NCBI GenBank assembly: GCA_009741485.1
Contig: CM019216.1
Span: 44,234,440 to 44,298,439, forward strand
Length of the DNA: 64,000 nucleotides
Origin: Malurus cyaneus samueli
Taxonomy: Eukaryota; Chordata; Aves; Passeriformes; Maluridae
Direction: 5' to 3'
Of the stretch, positions 13,326 through 24,320 are shown piece after piece. Under the pieces are notes generated by a model. It was given only the letters and a program-made list of their open reading frames with translations, did not search any database and was not told the DNA's origin. The translations under genes and the position numbers were made by a program. Numbering within the stretch: position 1 is the first letter of the stretch; every line of letters starts with the position of its first letter.

Positions 13326-13363
13326 AAAAAAGTGTGAATTTTTGCCAAAATTCACACATTTTT
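13326..13363. repeat. Hairpin: 11-bp perfect stem plus A/T extension
   Basis: GTGTGAATTTT (13332-13342) is the exact reverse complement of AAAATTCACAC (13347-13357), with a 4-nt loop between. After one mismatch the stem extends by five A-T pairs. It has no recognisable terminal repeats of a transposon. Confidence 0.8.
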
Positions 13364-13863
13364 CTTGATCATTCTGGTGAGAACTAGAATGTTTAACAAT
13401 GTTCTCAAGTACAAGTCACCTTTGTGAAGCACCCTATCAACATGAAAAATTCTGACTTTGTTTACATTTACCTTTCAATTTTTTAAAAACAATCTTTCAA
13501 GTGTGTATTTTCTTTCAAATTATCTTAGCTGAAGTATTTATCTCTTGGATTCTAGAAATGGGTAGACAAGATGGACAAATGCTCATAAGCACATATTCAG
13601 ACTAATTGCAGAAAACCTGGTGTCTCAACAAACTGGGATAAGCCCCCAAAAAAGTAAATGCAGTTGAATACTGCTAAATCAGTGATGTATCTCTCTAGTA
13701 TGTCTGATAGACTTTTTTCAGAAGTTACATGTTTGGACAGTTTATTCTATGCAGCAATATTATCCTAATATTGAAATAGAAGTAACAAATACAGAATTCC
13801 CTATCATTATCTTTGTAGGACTCATGCAGTGTTTCCTACTATTGCACAAAGGTGATTCTCAAC

Positions 13864-13885
13864 AACTCAGTCCTAAAACTGAGTT
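13864..13885. repeat. Perfect 8-bp hairpin
   Basis: AACTCAGT (13864-13871) and ACTGAGTT (13878-13885) are exact reverse complements around a 6-nt loop. Confidence 0.7.
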
Positions 13886-14202
13886 ATATTGCTTTAATGA
13901 AGAGGACATTACCACCCTTTCCCATTAAAATTACATGTGGTTCTATGGTGAATATGCAAAATTATTTTATCAAAAGCTGCTATAACAGGTTTTAATGGGT
14001 CTTTGCTAAGTGTTCTTTTGAAAATTGTGCCATGTACCTCTCAAATAAAGAAGAATTTTAACACAAAAAGTAAAAATCCTAATAAGAATACTATGAAAAA
14101 CTTTATGTCCTGTAAGTATTCACATGGAAAAAAAAGACTTTACTGTAGACTAGTTTCACTCTGTTGTGTCTCCGTGTGCTCAACTCTCATATTTTTTTCA
14201 AG

Positions 14203-14500
14203 ATGATTAGCAATCTGATTTTTCTCCCAAATTCAAATCAAATTCCCTCCCTACCTTCTGTTTAACAAACCTTCATCTTTGTTGTGACTTTCAAAGCCAC
14301 AGGATAGTACTAAAGTAATTGAAATTTTTAGTTCTGCTGTTAAAATTAGAGAAGAAAAAATTCTCCTTTTTTTTGAACTCTAACTTGGGTTTTATGTTCT
14401 TTATGCTCCATAAATCAGCAACCTGGACTTCTCTGATTTGAACTATATTTCCAAATGTCACTGAGTATTTTACATTATGTAAATAACTCATAAAGTACAG
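14203..14500. repeat. Duplicated non-coding element, copy A
   Basis: This segment is collinear with 18346-18620. Shared blocks occur in the same order: AATCTGATTTTT (14212), ACCTTCTGT (14253), GACTTTCAAAGC (14286), GCTCCATAAATCA (14405), then TACATTATG (14471). The spacing of the matching blocks in the other copy is almost the same (33 versus 33 bp, 119 versus 103, 66 versus 67). The copies are clearly diverged between blocks. I know of no named avian repeat with these blocks, so this may be an old duplication or two copies of an undescribed ancient repeat. Chance frames cover it on the minus strand, but they are not conserved in copy B. Confidence 0.75.
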
Positions 14501-14509
14501 GGTCTACTA

Positions 14510-14510
14510 N
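14510..14510. other. Undetermined base (N)
   Basis: A single N in the given sequence, just past copy A of the duplicated element. It may mark an assembly or base-calling ambiguity. Confidence 0.95.
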
Positions 14511-14743
14511 CAAAAAACCAAGGGAAAAAATGAAAGAAAGAATCAACAAAAAAAAATCCCCAACAAAACCAAGGTAACAGAAATGTAATTCTTTCACTGA
14601 ATGCACCTTCCTCAGAGAGCTTGACAGGAGTCGGTGAGACATTTAAAATCATAGTTAAATTCAAAGACACCCCTCTATCTATGCGTATTAACACAGAAAA
14701 TCCACTTGCCTTATTTTCTCCGAAGTCATTCATTCATCCTTTC

Positions 14744-14748
14744 AGGAT
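14744..14748. repeat. Target-site duplication, left copy
   Basis: AGGAT directly before the LTR; the partner AGAAT is at 15346-15350. One mismatch in five bases. Confidence 0.7.
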
Positions 14749-15345
14749 TGTCCTAGTTTCAGATGGAGTTAATTTTCTCTCTAGTAGCTGGTACAGTGCT
14801 GTATTTGGATTTAGGATGAGAACAATGAGGTGAAACACTGATGTTTTAGTTGATGCTCAGTAGTGCTTACCCAAGTCAAGGACTTTTCTGTTTCCTTTTT
14901 CAGATTCCTTCCTGGTTCCCCAAAAGCTGAATGGGAGCATAGACAAGACAGCTGACCTGAACTAGTCAAAGGGATATTCCATACCAGAGAAAGTCAAGCT
15001 CCATATATAAACTAGGGGGATTTGGCCAGGAGAGGTCAATGACTGCTCAGGGATGGGCTGGGTAGTGATCAGCATGTGTTGAGCATCACTTGTCTTTCTT
15101 GAGCCTTCTTCGTCTCTCTCTTTTCACTGTCTCACTTTTCATTACGTTATTATGATTGCTGTTACTATTGTCAGTGCTGTCATTATTCTTATACTTTGTT
15201 TAAATTATTAAATTGTTCTCATCTCAACAGATAGGTTTTACCTTTTTTTCCAATTCTCCTCTTCATTCCACCAGGGCAACAGGAAGTGGTTGTTGTGAGT
15301 GAATGATTGCATAGTACTTAGCTATTAAATGGTTAAACCATGACA
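14749..15345 (+). mobile_element. Solo LTR of an avian endogenous retrovirus
   Basis: A 597-bp element starting TGTCCTAGTTTCAG and ending AAACCATGACA, so it has the TG...CA termini of an LTR. It is flanked by AGGAT and AGAAT, a 5-bp target-site duplication with one mismatch. The order of signals gives plus orientation: a TATATAAA box at 15004-15011 in U3, then a polyadenylation signal ATTAAA at 15207-15212. The sequence matches in general form an LTR I recognise as widespread in birds, including the TAGTAGCTGGTACAGTGCTG and GGGATATTCCATACC stretches. No gag, pol or env sequence is on either side, so it is a solo LTR, probably left by recombination between the two LTRs of a provirus. Family assignment (ERVL-like or ERVK-like) is not certain from sequence alone. 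Confidence 0.9.
15004..15011 (+). promoter_or_regulatory. TATA box of the solo LTR
   Basis: TATATAAA in the U3 part of the LTR, about 200 bp before the ATTAAA signal. It could still promote a transcript to the right. Confidence 0.6.
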
Positions 15346-15350
15346 AGAAT
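15346..15350. repeat. Target-site duplication, right copy
   Basis: AGAAT directly after the LTR; partner of AGGAT at 14744-14748. Confidence 0.7.
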
Positions 15351-16084
15351 AAAAGTCATCTGGTGCCTGGACAATCCATATGCTGGTCAAACTCTTTCTT
15401 GGATCACTTTAAGTCTGTGATACAAAGGAAAATGCATTTATTTGAGTTTAACTGACATACTTGCAGATTTGAAAGTGTTTCTCCTTGTTTCCCTTCAGTT
15501 CCAAATCTTGTTTTTAAGACCTATTGTAGTTGGGTGAAGAAAACTGTACCACAGTCATGAGGCCTTTACAATTAGACTGTATTGGCTCTTGACTGCAAGG
15601 TCAGTTTTTATTTCTGCTTGTGAATCTCTCCCTTATTGGGATACATGAAACAGATTCATTATTGACCTGTTATCACTTTATTATCTACTATATGTAATAT
15701 ATCTCCCAGATTTTTTGGCATGGATATTTTGATGTCCCTTATGGAAGATATGTAAGCTGAATTGCAGTATCTCTTTACCAAAAAAAAAAAAAAATCTTTT
15801 TTTTTTTTCTCCCCTCCACATTATTAATATATATTCAATAAGATGGAACTGAGAACTCTTTCTAATAATTTTAATAATGTTCTAACTACTTCCTTTGCAT
15901 TTCTGTTTCTTTAATTAAATTTAAATAGCATGAAGGTTTTTTCAAGGAGCTAAACAAGTGACAATTCCTATGTTCATGACCTCAGAACTGATTTGATAGT
16001 TCATTTTTTGACAGTAATGACATCTTGTGATACATTTGATTCTTTGCAAATATTCATTTTGCTGACATTAATTTAAAAGGTCCC
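15351..16084. other. Non-coding, between LTR and CR1
   Basis: AT-rich unique sequence. The only clear structure is an A15-TC-T12 tract at 15780-15808, which can fold on itself. No gene or ERV internal sequence is seen. Confidence 0.6.
15780..15808. repeat. A15-TC-T12 self-complementary tract
   Basis: Fifteen A (15780-15794), TC, then twelve T (15797-15808). It is a near-palindrome able to form an A/T hairpin and prone to length change. Confidence 0.9.
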
Positions 16085-17448
16085 CAGCCATCAAGAGTTT
16101 GCAATATAAGAGTTGGAAGACTGGAAGCAGCGTGGGAAGGATGGTCCAGAAGACTACAGTTTGGTTAGTTCCAGGCAAGTTAATCTGAGTTCCAGGCAAG
16201 GTTATTGAAAAGATCCTGATCAATTCTGTCACTGCAGGACACAGGTGGGCCAACCAGGGGATAGAGCCTGGTCAACAAGACAGGTCCTCTTTGATGGACC
16301 TGACATTCCATGACAAAAGGACCTGCTTAGTAGATGAGGGTTCTGGATGTTGTCTATCCAGACTTCAGTAAAGTCTTTGACACTGTCTCCCACAGCATCC
16401 TCTAGAAAAACTGGCTGCTCATGGTTTGGATGGGGGGAGTCTTCTTTGGGTAAGAACCTGGCTGGATGGCCAGGTCCAGGGGGTTGTGGTGAATGGAGCT
16501 AAATCCAACTGGGAGGTGGCTACCAGAGGTGTTCCCCTGGGCTCAGTGTTGGGGCTGGTCCTGTTTAACATTTTTATTGATAATCTGGACTTGGAAATTT
16601 GCAGATGACACAGAGTTGGGTGGGAATGTTGATCTATGAGAAGGTGATTTCTTGATCTCTTTTCTGCAGAGAAACCTTTACAGACCTGATCAATGGACTG
16701 AGGACAATGGCATGAGGTTCAACGAGGTAAAAGAGCTGGGTCCTACACTTGGCTCGCAGCAACCCCATGCAGTGCTACAGGCTGGGGGAGAAGAAGCTTG
16801 AGAGTTGTTCAGCAGAAAGGGACCTGGGGTACTGGTTGAGAGATGACTGAACATGAGCCAGCTGAGTGCCCAGGTGGCCAAGAAGGCCAATGGTTTCCTG
16901 ACCAATATCTTAAACTATGTAGCTAGGCAGTGATCATCCCCCTGTACTTGGCAGTGGTGAAGATGCACCTCCACTCAGGTTGGGCCCCTCACTCAAAAAA
17001 ATGCCATGAGGTGCTGGAGCCTGTCCAGTGAAGGGCCACAAGGCTAATGAAAGATCTAGAAAACATGTCTTGTAAGAAACAGCTGAGGGGTCTGGGCTTG
17101 TTTAGTCTCAAGAGGAGGCTCAAAGGAAGCCCCAAAGGAGGTTGTAGTGAGGTGGGGGCCAGTCTCTCCTACCTTGCCTGTAGTGAAAGGATGGAGGAAA
17201 GGGCATTAAGCTGAGACAAGAGAGATTCAGCTTAGATATCAGAAAAAGCATTTTCACTGCTCAAGACATCAGTCACTGGGATAGTTTCCCAAGAAGGTGC
17301 TGGAATCACCATTCCTGAAGGTGTTGAAGAGGTGTCTGGTGCTGGGTGATGTGGTCTGGTGGTATAAGGATTGCAGTGATGGGTTGACAGTTGGACTTGA
17401 TGATCTTAAAGGTCTGTTCTGACCTTGATGTTTCTATGAATCTATGAG
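16085..17448 (+). mobile_element. CR1 LINE fragment, decayed, 3' end intact
   Basis: A plus-strand CR1 copy covering the reverse transcriptase part of ORF2 to the 3' end. Translation of 16426-16608 gives the typical run [10 protein letters not shown], then GVPLGSVLG and [10 protein letters not shown]. The catalytic FADD box is present in the DNA (TTTGCAGATGACAC near 16598-16611) but in another frame, because of a deletion just before it. Further on, AGVPLGxx-type thumb sequences (AQVAKKANGF near 16868-16900) and the post-RT region are recognisable but carry frameshifts, stops and a small deletion near 17115-17130. A short internal duplication of AGTTCCAGGCAAG occurs at 16170-16205. The 3' end has a TCTATGAATCTATGAG tail at 17432-17447, typical of CR1. 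The 5' end is truncated and its edge is uncertain. It is a dead copy. Confidence 0.93.
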
Positions 17449-18345
17449 CTTAAGAGTAAAGGAAATAAGGAAAATGTGAGACAAAAAATATTTTTTTTCA
17501 CACCACTATAGTCACAACCTATCAGTTACTTACCATATTTATAGACATTACAGGAGAGAAGATTTTTAACTTGACATCTGAAGATGATTAATGCACTGAC
17601 AGAGCAGAGTCTTAGAAGCAGTTGCTCTGGTGTATTGGTTGTATCATGGAAGAAAGCACATAGAAGGAAAATTGGCTCGATGGGTGATGCAGGCTGGCAT
17701 TTCCCAGCACATTCAACTTGATGACTCAATGACAAATAAAAGATGGGAGATTGGGAGGGTTTATAATTAAGGGCTATAAGAGAGAAGACCAGTAGTTTAT
17801 AATTACATTTGAATGTACTATTTGTTTCTTCTGAATACTAATTGAACTTTAAAATTTGCTTTCTACAAACAAGCTGGTGCAATTCCATTCCTCAAATATC
17901 TGTATGATGCAGGCAAATGAGCATTGCAAGTACAGCCAAAGCAAATTTATTGAAATGTGTCTTGCACAGAAAATTGCTGTACTACACTTTCAGGTCTTCA
18001 TCTGAAGCCGTGCATTAATCTCGTCCTCTTTTATAATTATTTTCTGGCTCAGCAGACTGTTTCTCTCCTAAAGTGAAGTAAAAAATAGTAGATTCTGGAT
18101 CACCTCGTATTTTGTCACCTTTCTGCTGCAACCCTAAAGCATCCATAACCTGTACTCCAATTTTTTTTTTAGGATGTTTCAAAGGAAATATCTTCTTTGT
18201 GTCATCTCCACTGTAGCCCAGTCCAACACAGAGGTAATTACAATGAAGTAAGAAACCTTGATAGATACATGGATGCCTGATAAATACTTTGTAAACCCAT
18301 GAAAAACAAAAGCAGCATTTTCAACATGTTTAACATTCCTTGAGG
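17449..18345. other. Non-coding stretch
   Basis: AT-rich unique sequence between the CR1 tail and copy B of the duplicated element. No gene or recognised repeat. A minus-strand frame at 17526-17735 runs into a GTAAGT donor-like site, but it has no good acceptor and no family match. Confidence 0.55.
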
Positions 18346-18620
18346 AGATTGATAATCTGATTTTTTTAAAATCAAAATTAAATCTCCCACCTTCTGTCTA
18401 AGAGAATTTAATCTTTATAGTGACTTTCAAAGCTGTGGGATAGTCTTTGTAAACGAATTTTCTTGTTACATGATCAAAATTACACTGCACTTCTAAAACC
18501 TAATTTAGGGCGTATGGACTTTAAGCTCCATTAATCATCGGCATGTCCTTCAGCTGAAGTGTGCTCACCAGCTTTCACAGGCTGTAATATATTACATAAC
18601 CACATAAACTGCAGTAATAG
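18346..18620. repeat. Duplicated non-coding element, copy B
   Basis: Partner of 14203-14500 in direct orientation. The blocks are AATCTGATTTTT (18353), ACCTTCTGT (18389), GACTTTCAAAGC (18422), GCTCCATTAATCA (18525) and TTACATAAC (about 18592). Order and spacing follow copy A closely. The starts of copies A and B lie 4.1 kb apart. Removing the solo LTR (about 0.6 kb) and the CR1 (about 1.36 kb) between them leaves roughly 2.2 kb, which would be their spacing before those insertions. Confidence 0.75.
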
Positions 18621-19124
18621 ACTCTCTTTAAAAGATAAAATGCAAGACAAAGCTTATGTATAAATATAGAAACCCATATTATTGGGCTGCTACCATGGTA
18701 CAAACCTTGAAATTGAAATAAAATTACCTATGCTTTCAGATCCTCTTTAGAGGTTGAGTTCAATTAACATGAGAGGGACTTATTAACCTACATGAATGCC
18801 ACAGTATATGAATGCAAACCTTTGCAAAGCTTTATTTCAACTCTTGCTGATAACATTATCTCTTGTCTACATCATTATTCCATTTCAAAACGGGTGTGTG
18901 ATAGAACCAAAAGTACTGATACTTTGTCATGATTTATAAATATTAACATTCTTTGTACAGGATTGCCCTCACAGAGAAGGGCAAAAACTACATTTGAAGA
19001 AGCAGTTTTCCTCAGTGCTTTACCACTGGGGCATCAAGACACTGATGTCTAATTTCAGGAATGTGTATCTGGATAAAGAATGTGCTTTCTGCAAGATGCA
19101 CAGTAGGGAGATGCCTGCAACTCA

Positions 19125-19141
19125 TTATCTATCTATCTATC
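19125..19141. repeat. (TATC)4 microsatellite
   Basis: About four perfect TATC units. Confidence 0.85.
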
Positions 19142-20621
19142 AAGTACAATAACATGGTTCTTCCAAAAGGTGTGCTTCCCCCCTAGCTTCTCATTCATTT
19201 GTGCAATGTAACTTTTAGAAAAAAAAATGTAAGTCCTGGCTTGCAATCTGAAAATCAAGTCCAATATCTGTTTTTTTCAATTTCTACTCCTTCCTTACAG
19301 TTTCTTTCTTCTTGTCTTTATGTTCCTGTCACAGTCATTATTTCATTGCCTCTTTTACTCTGTTATTCTCAGTTTGGTGCTTTTTTCTTTTTGTTATTGT
19401 TGTTGTTGTTAGTCTGCTAGACACTTTTGGATTAATTTGTAAGCATTTGTAAGTATTTGTGCCCAAAAGGTGACTGAAAGTTAATTTCTGCAGGTACACA
19501 ATTTTCAGCTCTATGTTGTGAACAGAGTTCATTTGCCTGGGACCCTGCATTATCCTAGATGAAGATTATCTCTGCTGTTATTTGGAGCAATGCCTGAGTG
19601 CATTTGGAATGTGCTCAGGATCTCAAATGAGAACATGTATCTTGAAATTGGATAAAAGCTAGCCAGTAAGCTTTGAGATGCATGCCAGATGGAGGAATCA
19701 TGATGGTTGGGGGACAATATCTATTTAATGCAGCAATAAAAAGTGATAAGAAAATTTGTACACCTGCAAAATGCAGATACCACCAAGCTAATGCCAATTG
19801 AGCCTTGGCATACCAGGCCAAGGATCATCCTGGAGCGATAAGCCTCATCCAGCTCAGCTTTTCACTCACCAAATCCAGTCATCTCAAATCCAGAGGCAAA
19901 TTAGACTCTCTGCATGCCACTATGGTGCATGCAAGTATTAGGATTTCTGTAGTTCAGAGTAGTATAGGAGTGCCCAATGCATGCCGAGACTGTTTTTGTT
20001 AGTAGACTTTCTCTAGCAGTATTATTTTACTTAATTAATCGTTGCTACCCTTTTTTTTGTTGTTGCACTTAATGACTTGTCACAATTCCAAGAATTAATT
20101 CTACTACAAGATCCAAATACATATATTATTGTATACAGAAGTATACATTTTGGGAAAATACAGTCAATGAAATACATCTAAAAATGGGAGAAGTTTTAAA
20201 CCACTGTACTGATAAAAGAGAAACTCTTTTATTTTTTTAAGTTCTTCTAGGGAGACTAAAAGAATGGTCTCTAGAGCTATACACTATACGGCCTAACTGC
20301 AAAGTCACTATGCCTGGGGTACAGGCCATGTCAGAATCTCTTTTTATATTTCCAGCAATATTGCAGACTATTATAATAGACTGCAAACAAAAATTCTCCT
20401 CTATACAATGTTCCCAGTTAAACTCTCTGTTCCTTTGTTACTTCTATATGCTAAGATAGAAGTGTAATGTAATTTAGGTATTCAAATTTCCTTTGAAGTC
20501 AATGGAGAGAGACAAGCACTTTAGAAGAATGTTTCATCCAGTTCCCGAAATCAGAATCCCACTCTTCAATTCAGATAGATAAGATAGACTTCTTTTAGAC
20601 AGAAGCTGAAATATATGTTGT

Positions 20622-20690
20622 AGATAGAATCATAGAATCACACAGTATATCTTATCTAGTTGTCCGAATTCTCTGCATTACCTGTGGTAA
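20622..20690 (-). mobile_element. Possible CR1 3'-end scrap
   Basis: TAGAATCATAGAATCACACAG at the left end resembles the reverse complement of a CR1 3' tail. The sequence to its right follows the usual 3' UTR only loosely. Too short for a firm call. Confidence 0.4.
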
Positions 20691-21489
20691 AAAATAGTAA
20701 TTTCCATTCATCCCAAAGTAGATTCCAAATGAGATGGATGAATTCATCATTAAAGTTACCTTTCTTCTCACTTGAGTGCTAAGGGAGATGATGGACATCT
20801 GCCTTAGGTATGAAAGTCAAAGATATCTAACAATAATATTGTTTTCTTTCTTAACTGAGCCTAAGTTCCTATCCTTGACATTTCAACTTAGCTAAATCCA
20901 AAATGTAGGTAAAATGAATCTCATGTGCTTCCCCATCCATGCCCTGTATTTGCAAATGATTATCTATTTAATTGCATGCTCCTAATTCTTGCTGAGCACC
21001 TTTTTGATTCCTACATTGAAATTATGTGTTCATTTCGAAGTTCCGAAAATTAGTGATCTTTCCAATAATTTAGATAACAGTGCAATTTCTAGCTATGAAT
21101 GTGCATTAGGAAGCAAAGGGATCTCTTTCCTTTTCTTTATATCCACAAGTTCTAGCACCTGGTTGTACTTCATCTTCCCTCTGCCAGGGAGATTTACATA
21201 ACTGTTTTCAAACCATAACAGGTTTTCACAACCTTTTCATTTCTTTCCATTACTCAGAAAGGGTGTTTTTCATAAATATTTGTGTGACTTATGTACTCCT
21301 TCTGAACTGTAATAGCATTGGAGAAAAAAGTCACCGTTCCCTTTCTTCTTCCTTAGAGAGTGTTAATTAATGAATCTTACACAGCTTCCATCACTACCAT
21401 CTTTTTTGGTTCCCTTTTAATGTTTGTACAGATCATAAACAAAAAAATTACATGCAGAACATCCCATAATGGATCACCTAATGTGAGAA

Positions 21490-21512
21490 GGGAGGGTTTT
21501 GGGGGCAGGGGG
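21490..21512 (+). other. G-quadruplex motif
   Basis: Four G tracts of 3, 3, 5 and 5 bases with loops of 1, 4 and 2 bases. It fits the standard four-tract G-quadruplex rule and is the only clean case I found in this AT-rich window. Confidence 0.75.
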
Positions 21513-24213
21513 AGAAGACATGTTTTATTGCAGCAGCTCTTGTTTTATATTACAGCCCCATCTGCCTGTGCTGGACCTTTGGATGACATCTGACAGTACA
21601 AGCTAAAACAATGATCACTCGGAAAACACTTCAGCAGATCAGCCAAATTATCAGACTCAAACCAGATGGTAGCGCAAAAATAAGTGTCTTTTGCCCCACA
21701 AGTTTGAGGAGAAATGTCTAAGACTGACTACTCTTAAAATGTTGATAAAATATTCATACAAACCTTTTATAATATTGGAAACAACTCTCCCACTGTCAGG
21801 TGAGGGAATAGGTTATTTTACCTTTTTTTAAATTAAATATGGGTTGTTCAAACTGCATTTGTTAAACCACTTTTTCATGAGGTAGCATTTTCTGTATAGG
21901 ATAATAATGTCAATATTAGGAAAGATTTCTTTTTTATTGAAGATTACTTCTTTAGAAGTGCACTCTGCATGTGAGTACACGTACACATCTGCTATGGTGA
22001 TAACTAACAAAGACCTATTTTACTTGGTGCATATGCATACTACTGCAGTGTTTATATTCTGAACTATAAATACTCCAGATTCTTTGTATAGAGGGTCCAA
22101 TTGATCTTCCAGTCCAAATTAGCAAAGCCAGAGATTTTCCTCAAGAATCTATCAATTACAGAACCCTCTGCACTAAGTATCTGTGGGTTGATTTACTGAG
22201 TTATCCTTTTTCTCTTCTATTTCTTGTACTTCATCAATTTTGGATTCTGCTATTATAATATCTACCTTCATTGTCAATTTCTTCTACATATAGGAAAGTG
22301 GTCATTATTTTGCACCAAATATGTTTAACACATTTTATGTGATAATCTAGTACAAAGTATATTGTCTGCAATCTAAAAACAGAGTGACGCTTTTTTCCCA
22401 AATTCTTCTTGATAGATCAGTCCACTAAATATATAAATAAATAGTTCTTCATGGTTATTTACTATCAAGAAACAGAAAACTTCTCAAAGTTGAGTTATGA
22501 GATATGGTTTGATCATTTTGGAGTATTATTACTTTTAGACTCAGCAATTTGGCAGTGTTAAAATATGATGATCATTTTCAGCCTTCTTGACAGGAGTTCA
22601 AGACAGGTGTGAAATTTAAGGCCTAATTTTGTTCCCTCCCTATACTGGCATAAATCAGGACAAATGCCATTTCATTCAGTGGAGATGCATCAATATAAAA
22701 TTAGATGTTGGTCCTGATGTCAACTATCACTCCAAAAACACTACCAATAATGCTGTTTGATTATTATTGTTGCACTTGATAGTGGTATTCTGATATTTCC
22801 CAAAAAAGCAATGACAATATTGAGGTACTAGTGCACAAACAATGTGCTGCTTGCACACCATTATCCTTACCTTTTGGAAAATGTACCATCTCCTGTCAGC
22901 AATGCTTTGGTTATCTGTCTTCCCTGCATGCAATTCCCGTTGTGAAGGATCGCTCATGGGCAGTACATTACTTGAATAGACAACTCTCTAACAAGATCTA
23001 AACCCTTATTTATAGTCAGATACCACAAAAGAAAACAAAGAGGGAGGAGGCAAAAAAAGAGGCAAATATAGCAGTAATGTGATCTTGCACAGTTTAGTAG
23101 TGAGAATGACTTGGTCATTGTGAATAATTGAAGCTTTCCAATGTAAATAAAACATTATCAGTAGTCTCCATCTGCCTTCCACTTGCTTTACTAATTACTA
23201 GAAGGGAAAGTGTGCGTGACGAGGTGGGGGATTTTTACCACTAGAAAACTAAGATTTTTCATCTCTTCTCCTTTGACCAATTGTTGAGATTTGCTAGTCC
23301 TTACTAAAAATGTGACAAGAGTAATGTCATTTGTGGTTAACTCTTGGTGTTTTGTTTCCTTTCTTCAATCTTCTCTCCTTCAGCAGGCTAAAAGATCTTT
23401 AATGTTATTCTGTCCTTTGCATGCAATACTGTGAACAGATTGGTGTTGTCAGGGAATTACATCCAATCTGTGCTGGGCTTTGAAGAGGAATTGTTTATGA
23501 TTAGGCGATTTACAGTTGAAGTGGGCAGAAGATGGCAAGGCCTATAATTAGAAGGAGGGAAATTTATCTCCCAACAGCATGTTCCTCCCTCTGAGCAGAG
23601 CCCTAGAGTGAGAAAAGGGCAGATGTAAACACACTTCTCCTCCAAGCTGGCTGAATCTGCACCTGGGTTTGATTGAGTCTGGGTTGCTGCTGCCAGAAAC
23701 AACAGTTGGACTTCATCCTGGTTAGGAAAGGCAAATTCTGTCACCGTCTTCTTTGCTTAGCTTATCTGTTGTGTTTTCTAAAGTGTTTTGTTGAAACACA
23801 TCTGCCTCTTCTGACCCAGTTGGCCGAATGTGCTCGTACAAGCTGTGGCGCATTACCTGCTCCTGGGTTTGAGCAGTCGCAGCTCGCTTGAAGAGTTGAA
23901 AAGGAACCAAAAAGCCCCAGAGTAAGTAACATCTGTCTGAATGTGAACAAAGAGACATTTTCTGTGTCCCAAATCTCTTGCTTAAATCTGTGTAGCTGTA
24001 TCCTCCCTCTGTTCTCCTGCCTGTAACCACATCAGGGATTTGACTTTGCCATTGGGGCTGTGTCAGTCCCCAGCAGGGGACAGAGGCTACAAGCCTTTTC
24101 ACAGATATTACACACATTTACCAGTCTAGAGAATGTGGCATGGCAAAGAGCTCATGATTCCCACTTCCCACATCAGCTTGCTCTCTGACTGTCCTACGGA
24201 CATCTTTGCTTAC

Positions 24214-24320
24214 CTTGTGTGTGTCTGTGGAGCAAAGCACCCACCTTTCTAAAGCTGGCTTCTTTTGTTCCCAATCATCACCCAATTCTCATGGTCTACT
24301 CTGCCATTCTCAAGGGTCTC
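24214..24320 (-). other. Candidate non-coding exon, 107 bp
   Basis: On the minus strand a strong acceptor (TTTTTAATTTTTCTTTCTAG) ends at 24321. A consensus donor AAG|GTAAGC follows 24214. Both sites are good, but all three frames carry a stop within the exon. The longest stays open for 23 codons from the exon start. It therefore fits an untranslated or lncRNA exon better than a coding one. A chance pairing of sites cannot be excluded. Confidence 0.25.

Larger units (their letters stand above)
7911..14200. other. Non-coding stretch, some CNE-like patches
   Basis: No gene or interspersed repeat recognised. It contains a TAATTA-rich segment at about 12360-12720, an A/C-rich G-poor tract at 12095-12175, a short AAT/ATA microsatellite near 11049, and perfect hairpins at 13326-13363 and 13864-13885. 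Open frames are short and unrelated to any family I know. A weak candidate minus-strand exon lies at 10251-10335. Confidence 0.55.
18621..24213. other. Non-coding stretch
   Basis: Unique AT-rich sequence. It holds a short TATC microsatellite (about 19125-19141), a possible CR1 tail scrap at 20622-20690, and a G-quadruplex motif at 21490-21512. It also has a GC-richer patch with several CpG at about 23600-23930. Open frames in that patch lie on both strands (23457-23744, 23722-24117) and look like shadows of base composition rather than genes. Confidence 0.5.

Noticed and set aside
23823..23885. Possible tRNA-like A/B boxes
   Set aside because: GGGTTTGAGC resembles a B box only loosely, there is no matching A box, and no cloverleaf can be drawn.
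23722..24117. 131-codon minus-strand frame
   Set aside because: Overlapped by frames on the other strand in the same GC-richer patch; no domain and no supporting splice sites.
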